From Brevibacillus brevis (GTDB taxonomy: Bacteria > Bacillota > Bacilli > Brevibacillales > Brevibacillaceae), in the NCBI RefSeq assembly GCF_900637055.1, contig NZ_LR134338.1, positions 3,668,001-3,732,000 of the forward strand: 64,000 bases of DNA, given 5' to 3'. The first letter of the stretch is position 1. Every line of letters begins with the position of its first letter. Under the pieces are notes generated by a model, which did no database searches, had not been told where the DNA came from, and was given only the letters and a program-made list of their open reading frames with translations. Below, one piece after another: positions 1-9,132 of this stretch. The position numbers and the translations under genes are program-made.

Positions 1-29
1 ATTCTTACTAGTGTGGACAAGAAAAAGGG

Positions 30-60
30 AAAAACTTCCCCAATCCAGGAGGAAGTTTTA
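30..60 (-). terminator. Terminator after spmB
   Basis: An inverted repeat with arms AAAACTTCC and GGAAGTTTT lies just past the spmB stop codon and ends in a T-rich run on the minus strand. It would close the scpA-to-spmB stretch. Confidence 0.6.
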
Positions 61-84
61 CGTGCCCACACTATTTGAACTCTT

Positions 85-618
85 TTAAGCAAAAATGTAG
101 GAGACAATGAGGAGCGAGAATATGACACCTGCCAGGTCCGACCACAAACCTACCTTTAGCGCATAAGCAGAATTGCGAATGCCAACTGCGCCAAAATAAA
201 CGGTTAGGACATACAGTGTCGTATCGGTACTCCCTTGCATAGTAGCTGCCAGTCTGCCCAAAAAAGAATCAGGACCGTACTGTGCAATCAGATCTGTTGC
301 AATCGCTAGTGAGCCTGTTCCCGTCAACGGACGAAGCAACGCCAACGGGACCAGTTCTTCCGGAAAATGCAGCAGGTCAAGAAGTGGTTTGAGCGCGCGA
401 AGCAATAGATCCAATGCTCCCGACTCCCGAAACATACTTACCGCGACCATCATGGCGATCAGGTGCGGGAGTATGCGAATCGTAGTGGTTAAGCCGCCTT
501 TTGCTCCATCTACAAACGTCTCGTAGACGGGGACTTGTTTCCGCCACCCATACAACAAGACAAAGGCAATCGTAACGGGAATGGCCCAAAGAGAGAGCAG
601 GGATACCCATTGGTACAT
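85..618 (-). CDS. spmB: Spore maturation protein B
   Basis: A 177-residue polytopic membrane protein of the nucleoside-recognition (Gate) domain family. SpmB works with SpmA in the mother cell during spore core dehydration and maturation. In B. subtilis, spmA-spmB lie after dacB in one operon, and that order is kept here (scpB, dacB, spmA, spmB). Several hydrophobic helices span most of the chain, including one at the N-terminus and one at the C-terminus. A PLTGTGSLAIATDL segment near residues 95-110 is typical of the family. The gene follows spmA by 11 bp, so co-transcription is expected. The transported or sensed molecule is not known; the identity is secure from sequence and position. Confidence 0.95.
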   Translation of the reverse strand: MYQWVSLLSLWAIPVTIAFVLLYGWRKQVPVYETFVDGAKGGLTTTIRILPHLIAMMVAVSMFRESGALDLLLRALKPLLDLLHFPEELVPLALLRPLTGTGSLAIATDLIAQYGPDSFLGRLAATMQGSTDTTLYVLTVYFGAVGIRNSAYALKVGLWSDLAGVIFSLLIVSYIFA

Positions 619-629
619 AAGGACTCCCC

Positions 630-1220
630 CTATCTGTGTCTTCGTATATGCCGATAACGATACATGCGATCAATCAACAGGGCGACAATGGTGGCAGCAA
701 AGGAAGATAACAGCGTAGTGCCTACGATTTCTACGGGATTTACGGAGCCATACTGCATGCGAATCGCGATCATCGTCGTAGGAATAATCGTAATGCTCGC
801 CGTATTGATCGCCAGTAGCGTACACATGGCAGCCGATGCGTTTTGCTTGTCTGGATTCAACTTTTGGAGTTCTTCCATAGCTTTCAGCCCCATTGGCGTT
901 GCTGCATTACCAAGCCCGAGTAGGTTTGCGCTCATATTTGAGAGGATATATCCCATTGCAGGGTGCCCTTTTGGTACATCGGGAAAAAGGACTTGAATGA
1001 TCGGTGACAATACCCGCGCCAATAGTTCAAGGAGTCCTGACTTTTCTGCAATTCGCATCATTCCCATCCAAAAGGCGAGAACACTGAGGAGTCCGAGACT
1101 AACGGTTACGCCCGTCTTGGCTCCCTCAAACGCTGCTGCGTTGATCGCTTCCATCCGCCCCGTCATGGCCGCAACGACAATGCTAATGACTATAAGCCCG
1201 AGCCAGATGACATTAAGCAC
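630..1220 (-). CDS. spmA: Spore maturation protein A
   Basis: A 196-residue integral membrane protein of the nucleoside-recognition (Gate) family, partner of SpmB in late spore maturation. A GNAATPMGLKAMEEL segment in the middle is characteristic of SpmA. The reading frame starts at a GTG preceded by a G-rich ribosome-binding site with about 8 nt spacing. That start overlaps the end of dacB by a few bases, which suggests translational coupling. In B. subtilis this operon is made in the mother cell under sigma-E, and the same control is inferred here. Together with DacB it affects cortex cross-linking and heat resistance. Confidence 0.95.
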   Translation of the reverse strand: MLNVIWLGLIVISIVVAAMTGRMEAINAAAFEGAKTGVTVSLGLLSVLAFWMGMMRIAEKSGLLELLARVLSPIIQVLFPDVPKGHPAMGYILSNMSANLLGLGNAATPMGLKAMEELQKLNPDKQNASAAMCTLLAINTASITIIPTTMIAIRMQYGSVNPVEIVGTTLLSSFAATIVALLIDRMYRYRHIRRHR

Positions 1221-2382
1221 TCCACAGCCCCCCTGACACTATTACCCAAAACTGCTGCCACATGGATCGTGGACCTTGCGGAGCTGCTAAAGTCGGCGCA
1301 TCCACACTGACTAGCAACGGAACCTGCCCAATCATCTTCTCTTTTAAATAGAGTTGAAGAAACCCTGCCAGTTGACCATTCATCTGCGATGTTACCGTTG
1401 ATTCTCCCATAACGACACGCTTGTGAATCCCCTCTGCCTCTGCCGTTTGCAGTGGATACTGAAATGCGTTTGTTGTGACAAGATGAGTCCCTGCTTCCAG
1501 TGTGACTGGCGTGTCAGGCTTTACCTCCTGCCCTTTCTTGACCAGCTCTTGCAGCGGATAATTCGCAAAGCCCCAGTCCATCAGCTTGGCGGAGTCGTTC
1601 CAGTCATCAGAAGCATTCAGAGTAATCGTCGCCAGCTGCCTCCCATCCCGTGTGGCAGAGGAAGCCAGGCAGCGCTTCGCCAGTTTGGTGTATCCCGTTT
1701 TCACACCATCAGCACCGTTGTAAAGGTGAAGCATCTTGTTTTTGTTCAGTAGCCGCCGGTCCCACTGTTCGCCTTCCCATGAAATATCCTTGACTTTCGT
1801 TGAGACGATTTGACGAAATACCGGATTATGTAAGGCGTAGGCGGACAGCTTTGCCATATCTTCCGGGGTGGAGTAATGCTGGTTACTGTCATCTAAACCA
1901 TGCGGATTGGTAAAATTTGTGTGTTCCATTCCAATCATCGCTGCCTTTTCATTCATTAAATACGTGAATCCAGGCACTGATCCTCCGATGTGCGTTGCAA
2001 TGGTGACGGCTGCGTCATTGCCAGATCGCAGCATCAAACCGTACAGCAGCTCTTCAAGTGTAAGCTTCTCTCCATTTTTCAAGTAGATGGATGAGCCTTC
2101 TACGCCTACTGCTTGTGGGGGTACTGTTACCTGTGCATCCAGTTTGCCCATCTCAATCGCTACGATTGCTGTCATCGTTTTGGTCAGACTCGCAATCCTC
2201 ATTTTTTTCGTACCGTTTTTGGAATAAAGAATTCGTCCACTCTCTACATCGATCAGCGCTGCACCTTCGGCTGACAAGCTGGGTGGAGCTGCAGCAGCTT
2301 TGACCATCGCTGCCGGCGCAAGAGCCAGCTGTATAAAAAGAAAAACGACGAGTACGCCGGACAGATATTTTCGTATGTTCAT
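1213..2382 (-). CDS. dacB: D-alanyl-D-alanine carboxypeptidase, sporulation type
   Basis: A penicillin-binding protein of the S11 family that trims the terminal D-alanine from peptidoglycan stem peptides. All three active-site motifs are visible: SLTK with the nucleophilic serine, SGN, and KTG in GVKTGYT. The chosen ATG (Met-Asn-Ile-Arg) has GGGGAGG seven bases upstream and starts a signal peptide (residues 1-30). A C-terminal domain and a hydrophobic end fit a membrane-anchored PBP5-type enzyme. The position between scpB and spmA matches B. subtilis dacB, which controls cortex cross-linking. A CATATACT motif at 2476-2483 resembles a sigma-E -10 element, though I could not pair it with a clear -35. 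Confidence 0.92.
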   Translation of the reverse strand: MNIRKYLSGVLVVFLFIQLALAPAAMVKAAAAPPSLSAEGAALIDVESGRILYSKNGTKKMRIASLTKTMTAIVAIEMGKLDAQVTVPPQAVGVEGSSIYLKNGEKLTLEELLYGLMLRSGNDAAVTIATHIGGSVPGFTYLMNEKAAMIGMEHTNFTNPHGLDDSNQHYSTPEDMAKLSAYALHNPVFRQIVSTKVKDISWEGEQWDRRLLNKNKMLHLYNGADGVKTGYTKLAKRCLASSATRDGRQLATITLNASDDWNDSAKLMDWGFANYPLQELVKKGQEVKPDTPVTLEAGTHLVTTNAFQYPLQTAEAEGIHKRVVMGESTVTSQMNGQLAGFLQLYLKEKMIGQVPLLVSVDAPTLAAPQGPRSMWQQFWVIVSGGLWSA

Positions 2383-2526
2383 AAACGTCCTCCCCATTAG
2401 AAAACTTGGGCTCAACCTTGCCTATTAGGCGAGAGATAAGCCATCGTTATACCACGATACACAGGTTTGTACCATAGTATATGGGGACGAGTCGTATGAT
2501 AGTACGAAAAACTGTCCGGGCTGTAA

Positions 2527-3111
2527 CTAGTCGTTTGTTGGTTCTTCTGCTTTTCCGAATAGCGCTGATGCTTCCAGACGCGCTTCTTCGATATCAAGAT
2601 TGACAGGTGGTTCTGGCAAATCCCCCAGTTCCCGTAAACCAAAATGCTCCAAAAATTCTTTGGTGGTCGCGTACAAAATAGGGCGTCCGATCCCCTCTGC
2701 TCTCCCCGCTTCGCGAATGAGTTGTTTGGATAAGAGGGTGTTCAGTGCTTTTTCGCATTTAACGCCACGGATTTCTTCAATCTCCGAACGGGTCAGGGGC
2801 TGCTTGTACGCAACAATAGCGAGTGTCTCCAATGCCGCTTGCGATAGCGTTGACTGGCCTGGTGATGTTGCTAGCCGTTCGAAATAGGGCACATGCTCGG
2901 GCAGAGTGGTCAGTTGATACGCTTTTGCCACTTCCACGATTTGAATACCGCGTCCTGCCCGGCGGAAGTCAGCTTTCATGTCTTCGATCAAGTCGATGAC
3001 CTCTTCTTCCGACACCTCAGTGATTTCACTGATTTCTTTGGCATCGATTCCTTCATCACCCGAGATGAACAGCAAGCCCTCGATTACGCCTTTCAGCTTG
3101 TCATAGTCCAT
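2527..3111 (-). CDS. scpB: Segregation and condensation protein B
   Basis: A 194-residue winged-helix protein. With ScpA it forms the regulatory part of the SMC condensin complex, which compacts and segregates chromosomes. The frame is open further upstream, but Met-Asp-Tyr-Asp-Lys is taken as the start because it begins the conserved fold (GVIEGLLFISGDEGI), and the upstream extension overlaps scpA and looks random. The segment ETLAIVAYKQPLTRSEIEEIRGV is the conserved second winged-helix region. The gene overlaps the end of scpA by 11 bp. The two are co-transcribed in most Firmicutes, and here they precede dacB. Confidence 0.95.
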   Translation of the reverse strand: MDYDKLKGVIEGLLFISGDEGIDAKEISEITEVSEEEVIDLIEDMKADFRRAGRGIQIVEVAKAYQLTTLPEHVPYFERLATSPGQSTLSQAALETLAIVAYKQPLTRSEIEEIRGVKCEKALNTLLSKQLIREAGRAEGIGRPILYATTKEFLEHFGLRELGDLPEPPVNLDIEEARLEASALFGKAEEPTND

Positions 3112-3865
3112 CGGTATGGGCTCCTTCCGTTCCGTTTTCACATATGATGATGTCTTGAAACAATTGATTTTGTACACAGGTAATATGCTTAGCCTTCATG
3201 AGCTCAAGCAAAGCGAGAAAGGTCGTCACAATCTCTGTACGCGTCGCCCCTTTAGTAAACAACTCCGAAAACCGAACCATCCCACTGCCACGTACCGCTT
3301 GGCGTATCTCCGTCATCCGATCCTTGATGGAGATTTCGTCGCGCGACACCTTGGTCATCGGTTCTTTTTCTTTCGTTTTCTTTACCAGCTTTTCCAGCGC
3401 GTTGATCAAATCGTATAGGGTCACATTCGTTACGGTATGATCCTCTTCACGCACATAAGGAGACAAATTCTCTGCGGGACGCGTAAAGACTTGATTACGA
3501 CCGATCTCCATTTCTCGCAAGTTCTCAGCAAGCATTTTATAGCGTTTGTACTCCAACAGACGCGCAACCAGTTCTTCACGCGGGTCGATCTCGTCTACAT
3601 CCATATCGAGGAACTGCTGAAAGACATGCTCCTCCTTTTTGGGTAACAGCATCTTGCTTTTAATAGAGAGGAGCGTAGCCGCCATGACTACGAACTCACT
3701 GGCCACATCCAGTTGGAGCTCTTGCATCTTGTCAATCGTCGCGAGGTATTGCTCCGTAATTTCCGCTACCGGTATGTCGTAGATGTCCACCTCAGCCTTG
3801 TCGATCAGATGGAGCAACAGATCGAGTGGTCCCTCAAAGGAATCAAGTTTGATGCTGTAAGCCAA
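3101..3865 (-). CDS. scpA: Segregation and condensation protein A
   Basis: The kleisin subunit of bacterial condensin, 254 residues. It links the head of one SMC to the neck of the other and binds ScpB. The N-terminus (FEGPLDLLLHLIDKAEVDI) is the signature of the family, followed by an acidic central linker and a C-terminal winged helix around residues 175-245. Its stop codon overlaps the scpB start. An M50 protease gene lies 19 bp upstream on the same strand, so all may share a transcript. No unusual features were seen. Confidence 0.96.
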   Translation of the reverse strand: MAYSIKLDSFEGPLDLLLHLIDKAEVDIYDIPVAEITEQYLATIDKMQELQLDVASEFVVMAATLLSIKSKMLLPKKEEHVFQQFLDMDVDEIDPREELVARLLEYKRYKMLAENLREMEIGRNQVFTRPAENLSPYVREEDHTVTNVTLYDLINALEKLVKKTKEKEPMTKVSRDEISIKDRMTEIRQAVRGSGMVRFSELFTKGATRTEIVTTFLALLELMKAKHITCVQNQLFQDIIICENGTEGAHTDGL

Positions 3866-3884
3866 AAGTCGTCCCTCGTTTCCG

Positions 3885-4553
3885 TTAGATGAACACGCTT
3901 AAGATACTATTTCCAATTTGTTGAACCAATTCTAGGGCGATCCCATGGGGAATACCAAAAACGATTGAGCTGACCCCCGGGATAAAGATTAATAATAGGA
4001 GAATCCACGGCCCGTAGACTTCATAATTGTAAAACTTCCCATCCCAACTCCGTGGAGACAAAAATCGCAGTATTTTGTAACCGTCCAATGGCGGAATCGG
4101 CAAAAGGTTGAAAATGAATAGAGCTGTATTGATCAAAACAGAAAATCTTAGTGTCCAATCAATTGCGTAAGCCAATTTTTCATGCATTCCTACTAGTACT
4201 CCGGAATTAATTACTACGAAATACACCAAGTAAAACAATACCGCGAGTATCAGGTTAATTAATGGACCTGCAAATGAAACGTAAACAATCCCTAATCGCT
4301 TGTTCCCACGGAAATGCAGAGGGTTGATCGGCACTGGTCTCGCCCACCCAAAAGGACCAAACAGAATGAGAATCAAACCAAACGGATCAATATGCGGGAT
4401 TGGATTTAATGTTAAGCGGCCCTCCGATTTCGCCGTATTGTCACCCAGCTTCCAGGCGACAAAGGCATGCGCCCATTCATGCAAAGTGAAAGCGATAACG
4501 AACGCAATCAAGCGAAACGGTACCGTTTTCCAATCAAAATGAAAAAGATCCAT
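3885..4553 (-). CDS. Site-2 protease family (M50) membrane metalloprotease
   Basis: A 222-residue polytopic membrane protein with both zinc-site motifs of the M50 family: HEWAH (HExxH) in the first membrane helix and NLLPIPPLDG (the NxxPxxxxDG motif) in a later one. It belongs to the short YwhC-like group without a PDZ domain. Such proteases cut substrates inside the membrane; the substrate here is unknown. The ATG was chosen because GGAGGAAGC stands just before it. The gene lies directly upstream of scpA on the same strand, and this neighbourhood is common in Bacillales. A 168 bp gap containing the ppiB terminator separates it from ppiB. Confidence 0.9.
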   Translation of the reverse strand: MDLFHFDWKTVPFRLIAFVIAFTLHEWAHAFVAWKLGDNTAKSEGRLTLNPIPHIDPFGLILILFGPFGWARPVPINPLHFRGNKRLGIVYVSFAGPLINLILAVLFYLVYFVVINSGVLVGMHEKLAYAIDWTLRFSVLINTALFIFNLLPIPPLDGYKILRFLSPRSWDGKFYNYEVYGPWILLLLIFIPGVSSIVFGIPHGIALELVQQIGNSILSVFI

Positions 4554-4691
4554 TGCTTCCTCCAATCATGCGCGTTCAAAAAGTCATCTTTTTGAACAAC
4601 CCCTGATAAAAATCGTCTATCTTCTAGCATACCAGCAGATAGATAGGCTTACAACCCCATTCCAGCTGGAACCAGCATGCATCCTGACGAA

Positions 4692-4724
4692 AAAACACCG
4701 ACAAGGTATCCCTCATCGGTGTTC
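4692..4724 (-). terminator. Terminator after ppiB
   Basis: A stem of AACACCGA and TCGGTGTT is followed by a run of T on the minus strand, directly after the ppiB stop codon. Confidence 0.8.
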
Positions 4725-4733
4725 ATGAAACTT

Positions 4734-5165
4734 CTATTCGCCTACGTTTACTGTACCCATTTTATCGCCTTGTTTGATTGCATCAACGTGTTCCATACCG
4801 GAAGTGACGCGACCAAATACTGTATGTACGCCATCGAGGTGAGGGAAAGCATCATACAAGATGAAGAATTGGCTTCCGCCTGTGTCTTTTCCTGCGTGTG
4901 CCATGGAAAGGTAACCGCGCAGATGCTTGTGTGGGTTTCCTTTTGTTTCACATTTGATGGTGTAACCAGGACCGCCTGTACCTGTTCCGTAAGGGCATCC
5001 GCCTTGTGCTACGAAGCCAGGGATAACACGGTGGAAGGACAGACCGTTGTAGAAGCCTTCGTTAGCCAATTTCTCAAAGTTTGCTACTGTGCCCGGAGCT
5101 TCTTGATCGAACAGCTCCAGCTCGATTTGGTTACCATTTTCCATGGTGATGAGCGCTTTTTTCAT
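4734..5165 (-). CDS. ppiB: Cyclophilin-type peptidyl-prolyl cis-trans isomerase
   Basis: A 143-residue cytoplasmic cyclophilin that speeds cis-trans isomerisation of X-Pro bonds. Cyclophilin landmarks are visible: [13 protein letters not shown], with the catalytic arginine, and GGSQFFI. There is no signal peptide. The frame is open upstream, but the ATG at Met-Lys-Lys-Ala is preceded by ATGGAGGCTC at proper spacing and aligns with the family start. The gene stands alone between two terminator or gap regions. In B. subtilis ppiB is also near the lysA-to-scpA region, so the position supports the call. Confidence 0.95.
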   Translation of the reverse strand: MKKALITMENGNQIELELFDQEAPGTVANFEKLANEGFYNGLSFHRVIPGFVAQGGCPYGTGTGGPGYTIKCETKGNPHKHLRGYLSMAHAGKDTGGSQFFILYDAFPHLDGVHTVFGRVTSGMEHVDAIKQGDKMGTVNVGE

Positions 5166-5232
5166 ATGTTGAGCCTCCATACCTTGTAAAGTTAACGTAC
5201 CCATTCTACCATGGAGAACGATTGACGTCCAA

Positions 5233-7506
5233 TTATCCCTCGATGCGGATCTGCTCTTCTCCAGGCAACTCACAATCGGTAATAAAAACAGTCCCTGCCC
5301 TTGCCTTTGCCACCATTTTTACATACGCTGCCTTCTCTGCAACTTGTTCCGCACTGGTGTACTTCCCAGCGTAAAGGACGACACCTGCCATTGACATTGA
5401 GAGCTCCTGACCGTCTCCCATTCTGCGCTTTTCATAAATGTCCGAAAAGTACGGCGTAAAAGCATCCATGATAAACAAAACAACATCATTCGCACAATGC
5501 GCTGTCGTAATCAGGATAAAATCATCTCCGCCAATATGACCGATGAAGTCAGACCCGCTTCCGTACCATTTCGAGGCTTCCCGCAACAAGTTCGCGGTTC
5601 GAACAATAATCTGATCGCCCACTTCAAACCCGTAGCGGTCGTTAAACCATTTGAAACGGTCGAGATCACAGTAGATGACTACATGATGATCATTCTGTTT
5701 CAGCCGTTGATTCAATTCCCTTTCAATCTGCACATTCCCAGGCAATCCTGTCAGCGGATTGGCAGAGCTCGCCATCTCGAGTTTGATGGAAGCCATTTTG
5801 TCCAACAGCTTCTGCACGGTAACGATACCGATGTACTCGCCATGCTCATCAATAATAATGACCACATCATATAAATGATAAGCATCTCTGGCCATCGCCC
5901 GCTTGGCTACCTCATCCAGCTTGTCGTCTTTGGTAGCTTTGAGCGGGTTGGTATTCATGATTTGAGAAACGGGCCTTTCATAATACAGCGCGATTCCGTA
6001 TTGACCGCCGAGAATTTGATACAGAGAAAAGCGCATGACAAGTCCAACCGGCATGCCGTTCTCCAGCACAACCACGCTTTCAATCCGCTGATTTTGTTCG
6101 AAAATCTCATGGATGCGTCTTACTTTCACGTGCTTTTCAACGCTGATTGTCTTCGCCAAGATTTCCGTCATAGCTGGAGTGGGCAGCATTGGTTCTGCTT
6201 CTTGCTCAATCCGCCTTTCCATCGTAAAGCGCAGAAAGTTCATAGCCGTTCCACATAGCTGCGCCATCCCTTTGTCCGGCTTGCCTAAATAGTAGCCCTG
6301 TCCATAGATGACACCGACATCCATGAGCGTTTCCAGCTCACGCTCCGTCTCGATCCCTTCTGCTATGATTTTGCAGTTCACTTTGTCAGCAAAGGATACA
6401 AACGTCTCCAGCAACGCCTGCTTAATCGGATCGACATCAATATTGCGGATCAATGACATGTCGAGCTTAATAAAGTCAGGGTAGATTTCTGTAATCGATT
6501 CCAAGCTGGAGTACCCTGCTCCTGCATCATCTACGGCAATCATATAGCCTTGTTTGCGGTATTCCTCGATGATTTTTCGGAAGGCAGCGTAATTCGTAAT
6601 CGCGTGGCGCTCTGTAATTTCAAAAACAATGTTTTGTGGCGTCAGCTCATACTCTGCCAAAAGCATCTGCACTTTGCCACGCAACAGAAACGGATCATCA
6701 ATCGCCCGTGGGTCCAAATTGATGAACATTTTTTCATGCGGCTTCAGGTAGCGTATATGCTCCAATGCCCGCTTGCGACATATATGCTCCAAGCGAAACA
6801 CAGTATCCGTCTCTTGTGCATAATTGAACAAGGCAGCGGGAGTTGCAAAGAGACTGTTAACCGGTCCTCGCGCCAGTGCCTCCCATCCCAAAGCTTCGCC
6901 ATTTGGCAAATGAATGATCGGCATGAAGTGCATCTGAACGTTTTCTTCTGCAAGCAGCTTGTGAAATTGTCTGATGTTCGCATATTTTTCGGAGGTAATC
7001 CCATACTTGGCCATATGTACAGCATGTTTGACAGAGGTATACAGCTCTTTCACGATATCTTCTCCGATGATTTCCGAATAGCCGATATGGACACGAAGCT
7101 CCTCGCGATTGACGAAGCTCACTTGTCGATTTAACTGTCGTTCAGCCAACTCCTGAAAATGAATCGATAGCATTTGACAGTCTTCCTCACTCATCATTTT
7201 CGAAAAGGAGGTGTAGATCGCAAAATCATCTCCCCACAGCTTTTGAATCGCAATGATTCTCCCTTTGATTTCAAATGCTTGACGAGCTACAGCTGGCAAA
7301 ATGCTTTCGAATATATGAAGAACTCTCTTGGCACTCGTATCGCCATAGCGATTCTCTACCTCTGTCAGCTTGACGATATCTATATAAAACATGACGACTT
7401 TCTTCTCTCTCTCCACTTCTTGCCGAATCATCGCCTTCATCCATTGGCGTTTGTCCAATGAAATATAGGGTATTCGTCGAAATCGCTTCATAAGAGACGA
7501 CAACAT
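5233..7506 (-). CDS. GGDEF-like / EAL / CBS pair / GGDEF cyclic-di-GMP protein
   Basis: A 757-residue cytoplasmic multidomain protein. Order: a degenerate GGDEF-like domain (about 30-180) with WGDDF in place of GGDEF; an EAL phosphodiesterase domain (about 185-440) with [23 protein letters not shown] and AEGIE, so probably active; two CBS domains (about 450-575), a ligand-sensing module; and a C-terminal GGDEF domain (about 585-745) with an intact GGDDF active-site loop. The EAL part should hydrolyse cyclic-di-GMP and the last domain could make it. CBS domains usually bind adenine nucleotides, so an energy-status input is plausible but inferred. There are no membrane segments. The start ATG follows GGGGGAG. 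It is a single-gene unit ending 67 bp before ppiB. Confidence 0.92.
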   Translation of the reverse strand: MLSSLMKRFRRIPYISLDKRQWMKAMIRQEVEREKKVVMFYIDIVKLTEVENRYGDTSAKRVLHIFESILPAVARQAFEIKGRIIAIQKLWGDDFAIYTSFSKMMSEEDCQMLSIHFQELAERQLNRQVSFVNREELRVHIGYSEIIGEDIVKELYTSVKHAVHMAKYGITSEKYANIRQFHKLLAEENVQMHFMPIIHLPNGEALGWEALARGPVNSLFATPAALFNYAQETDTVFRLEHICRKRALEHIRYLKPHEKMFINLDPRAIDDPFLLRGKVQMLLAEYELTPQNIVFEITERHAITNYAAFRKIIEEYRKQGYMIAVDDAGAGYSSLESITEIYPDFIKLDMSLIRNIDVDPIKQALLETFVSFADKVNCKIIAEGIETERELETLMDVGVIYGQGYYLGKPDKGMAQLCGTAMNFLRFTMERRIEQEAEPMLPTPAMTEILAKTISVEKHVKVRRIHEIFEQNQRIESVVVLENGMPVGLVMRFSLYQILGGQYGIALYYERPVSQIMNTNPLKATKDDKLDEVAKRAMARDAYHLYDVVIIIDEHGEYIGIVTVQKLLDKMASIKLEMASSANPLTGLPGNVQIERELNQRLKQNDHHVVIYCDLDRFKWFNDRYGFEVGDQIIVRTANLLREASKWYGSGSDFIGHIGGDDFILITTAHCANDVVLFIMDAFTPYFSDIYEKRRMGDGQELSMSMAGVVLYAGKYTSAEQVAEKAAYVKMVAKARAGTVFITDCELPGEEQIRIEG

Positions 7507-7583
7507 GATGAATCGCTCCCCCTCACCCTTTCATTATGCCGAGAAAACATTAAGTAATCATGAATGAGAGATGAAGGAAATAC

Positions 7584-7612
7584 AAAACCTTCCCAAACAA
7601 TCGGGAAGGCTT
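7584..7612 (-). terminator. Terminator after lysA
   Basis: Stem CCTTCCC / GGGAAGG with an 8-base loop, followed on the minus strand by TTTTGTATTT, 20-40 bp past the lysA stop. Confidence 0.8.
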
Positions 7613-7630
7613 GTGCATTTTTTATGAAAT

Positions 7631-8953
7631 TTAGCGCATAAGCTGTGCGCGTTTTGGCAAAACATCATGACCGACTACTTCTGCGTACGTTTCGCGTCTT
7701 ACGACTACTTCTGCTTCTCCGTCCTTTACAAATACAACTGCCGGACGAGCGATCCGGTTGTAGTTGTTTGCCATCGAATAACCATATGCACCTGTACTTG
7801 GAACCGCGAGAATATCGCCCGCTTGCGCTTCAGGCAGCTTCACATCCCAGATGAGCATATCACCTGACTCGCAGCACTTTCCTGCAATGGAGACAACCTC
7901 TGTGGCAGGTGCATTCATTTTGTTCGCAATCGCTGCTTCATATTCTGCATCGTACAAAGCTGGCCGCAGATTATCTGTCATTCCACCATCGACCGCAATA
8001 TATTTCCGGACATTTGGAATGTTCTTTTGCGATCCAATTCGGTACAAGGTAGTCCCTGCATCCCCTACAATACTCCGACCTGGCTCGATCCAAATCTCAG
8101 GTAGAGGAATCTCCAGCGCTGTGAGCTCTTGGCGAACGATATCTGTAATGGCTTTGATATACGTTTCCGCTGGCTGCGGTGTATCTCCTTCTACATACCG
8201 AATACCGAAGCCCCCACCTACATTCAATACCTCTGGCAGGAATCCAAGCTTTCCTTTTGCTTCGCCCAACAGTTCTGTCAATCGTTTGACAGCGACGAGG
8301 AAGCCTTCTGTTTCAAATATTTGCGAACCAATATGGCTATGAACCCCCAATAAATGGAGATAATTGTTTTCGTGAGAGAATTGAATCGCCTCAAGAGCCT
8401 GACCGTTTTGCACGTCAAAGCCAAACTTGGAGTCGATCTGCCCTGTCGAAATGTATTCATGCGTATGAGCTTCTACACCCGGTGTGACACGCAAGAGAAC
8501 AGAGACTTTTTCGTTCCTCTCTTCGGCCAATTGCGCAAGGATATGCAACTCATAAAAGTTGTCCACAACGAAACAGCCAATTTTGGCATCAAGCGCCATG
8601 ATTAACTCATCATGAGATTTGTTGTTGCCATGAAAATGGATGCGTTCTACGGGGAATCCAGCTTGTAGGGCCGTATACAATTCGCCGCCAGATACTACAT
8701 CGAGTGACAAGCCTTCCTCCTCAACCAGCTTACACATTGCCATCGTGCAAAACGCTTTGCTCGCGTAAGCAACCTGGAAGGAAAAACCCGTATTGTGAAA
8801 CGCATTGACAAATTCCCGACATTTGGTGCGAATTTGTTGTTCGTCATACACATATAGAGGTGTTCCGTAAGTAGCAGCTAGCTGTGTCGTATCACAGCCT
8901 CCAATTACCAGGTTTCCTTGTTCATTCACTCGACTTGTCCCGTGTAAGTACAT
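7631..8953 (-). CDS. lysA: Diaminopimelate decarboxylase
   Basis: Converts meso-diaminopimelate to L-lysine, the last step of lysine synthesis, with pyridoxal phosphate. The 440-residue protein has the fold-III decarboxylase pattern: YASKAF with the PLP lysine near the N-terminus, GVHSHIGSQ, LNVGGGFG, and CCESGD near the C-terminus. The ATG before Tyr-Leu-His-Gly was taken because GGGGAGG precedes it by 9 bases; a longer open frame upstream lacks support. It follows spoVAF, as in B. subtilis, but a hairpin at 9017-9043 between them suggests partly separate transcription. Drawing on diaminopimelate, it competes with cell-wall and dipicolinate pathways. Confidence 0.97.
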   Translation of the reverse strand: MYLHGTSRVNEQGNLVIGGCDTTQLAATYGTPLYVYDEQQIRTKCREFVNAFHNTGFSFQVAYASKAFCTMAMCKLVEEEGLSLDVVSGGELYTALQAGFPVERIHFHGNNKSHDELIMALDAKIGCFVVDNFYELHILAQLAEERNEKVSVLLRVTPGVEAHTHEYISTGQIDSKFGFDVQNGQALEAIQFSHENNYLHLLGVHSHIGSQIFETEGFLVAVKRLTELLGEAKGKLGFLPEVLNVGGGFGIRYVEGDTPQPAETYIKAITDIVRQELTALEIPLPEIWIEPGRSIVGDAGTTLYRIGSQKNIPNVRKYIAVDGGMTDNLRPALYDAEYEAAIANKMNAPATEVVSIAGKCCESGDMLIWDVKLPEAQAGDILAVPSTGAYGYSMANNYNRIARPAVVFVKDGEAEVVVRRETYAEVVGHDVLPKRAQLMR

Positions 8954-9016
8954 GTTTCGTTTCCTCCCCAATTCATTCGCACCGATGATGTATAAAGACA
9001 ACTTTTTATAGAGAAA

Positions 9017-9043
9017 GGCAACCGACGAGGAGCGTCAGTTGCC
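9017..9043 (-). terminator. Terminator after spoVAF
   Basis: Arms GGCAAC..GACG and CGTC..GTTGCC form a strong hairpin followed by a T-rich run (TTTCTCTAT) on the minus strand. It lies between the spoVAF stop and the lysA start. Confidence 0.65.
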
Positions 9044-9132
9044 ATACAGAAACTTTTGTTCGTAAGGCTTCCCTACAATTTACTACAAGGTTGTGCGTTT
9101 GACAATGGGTCATGTCATCCGTTTTCAGAATA

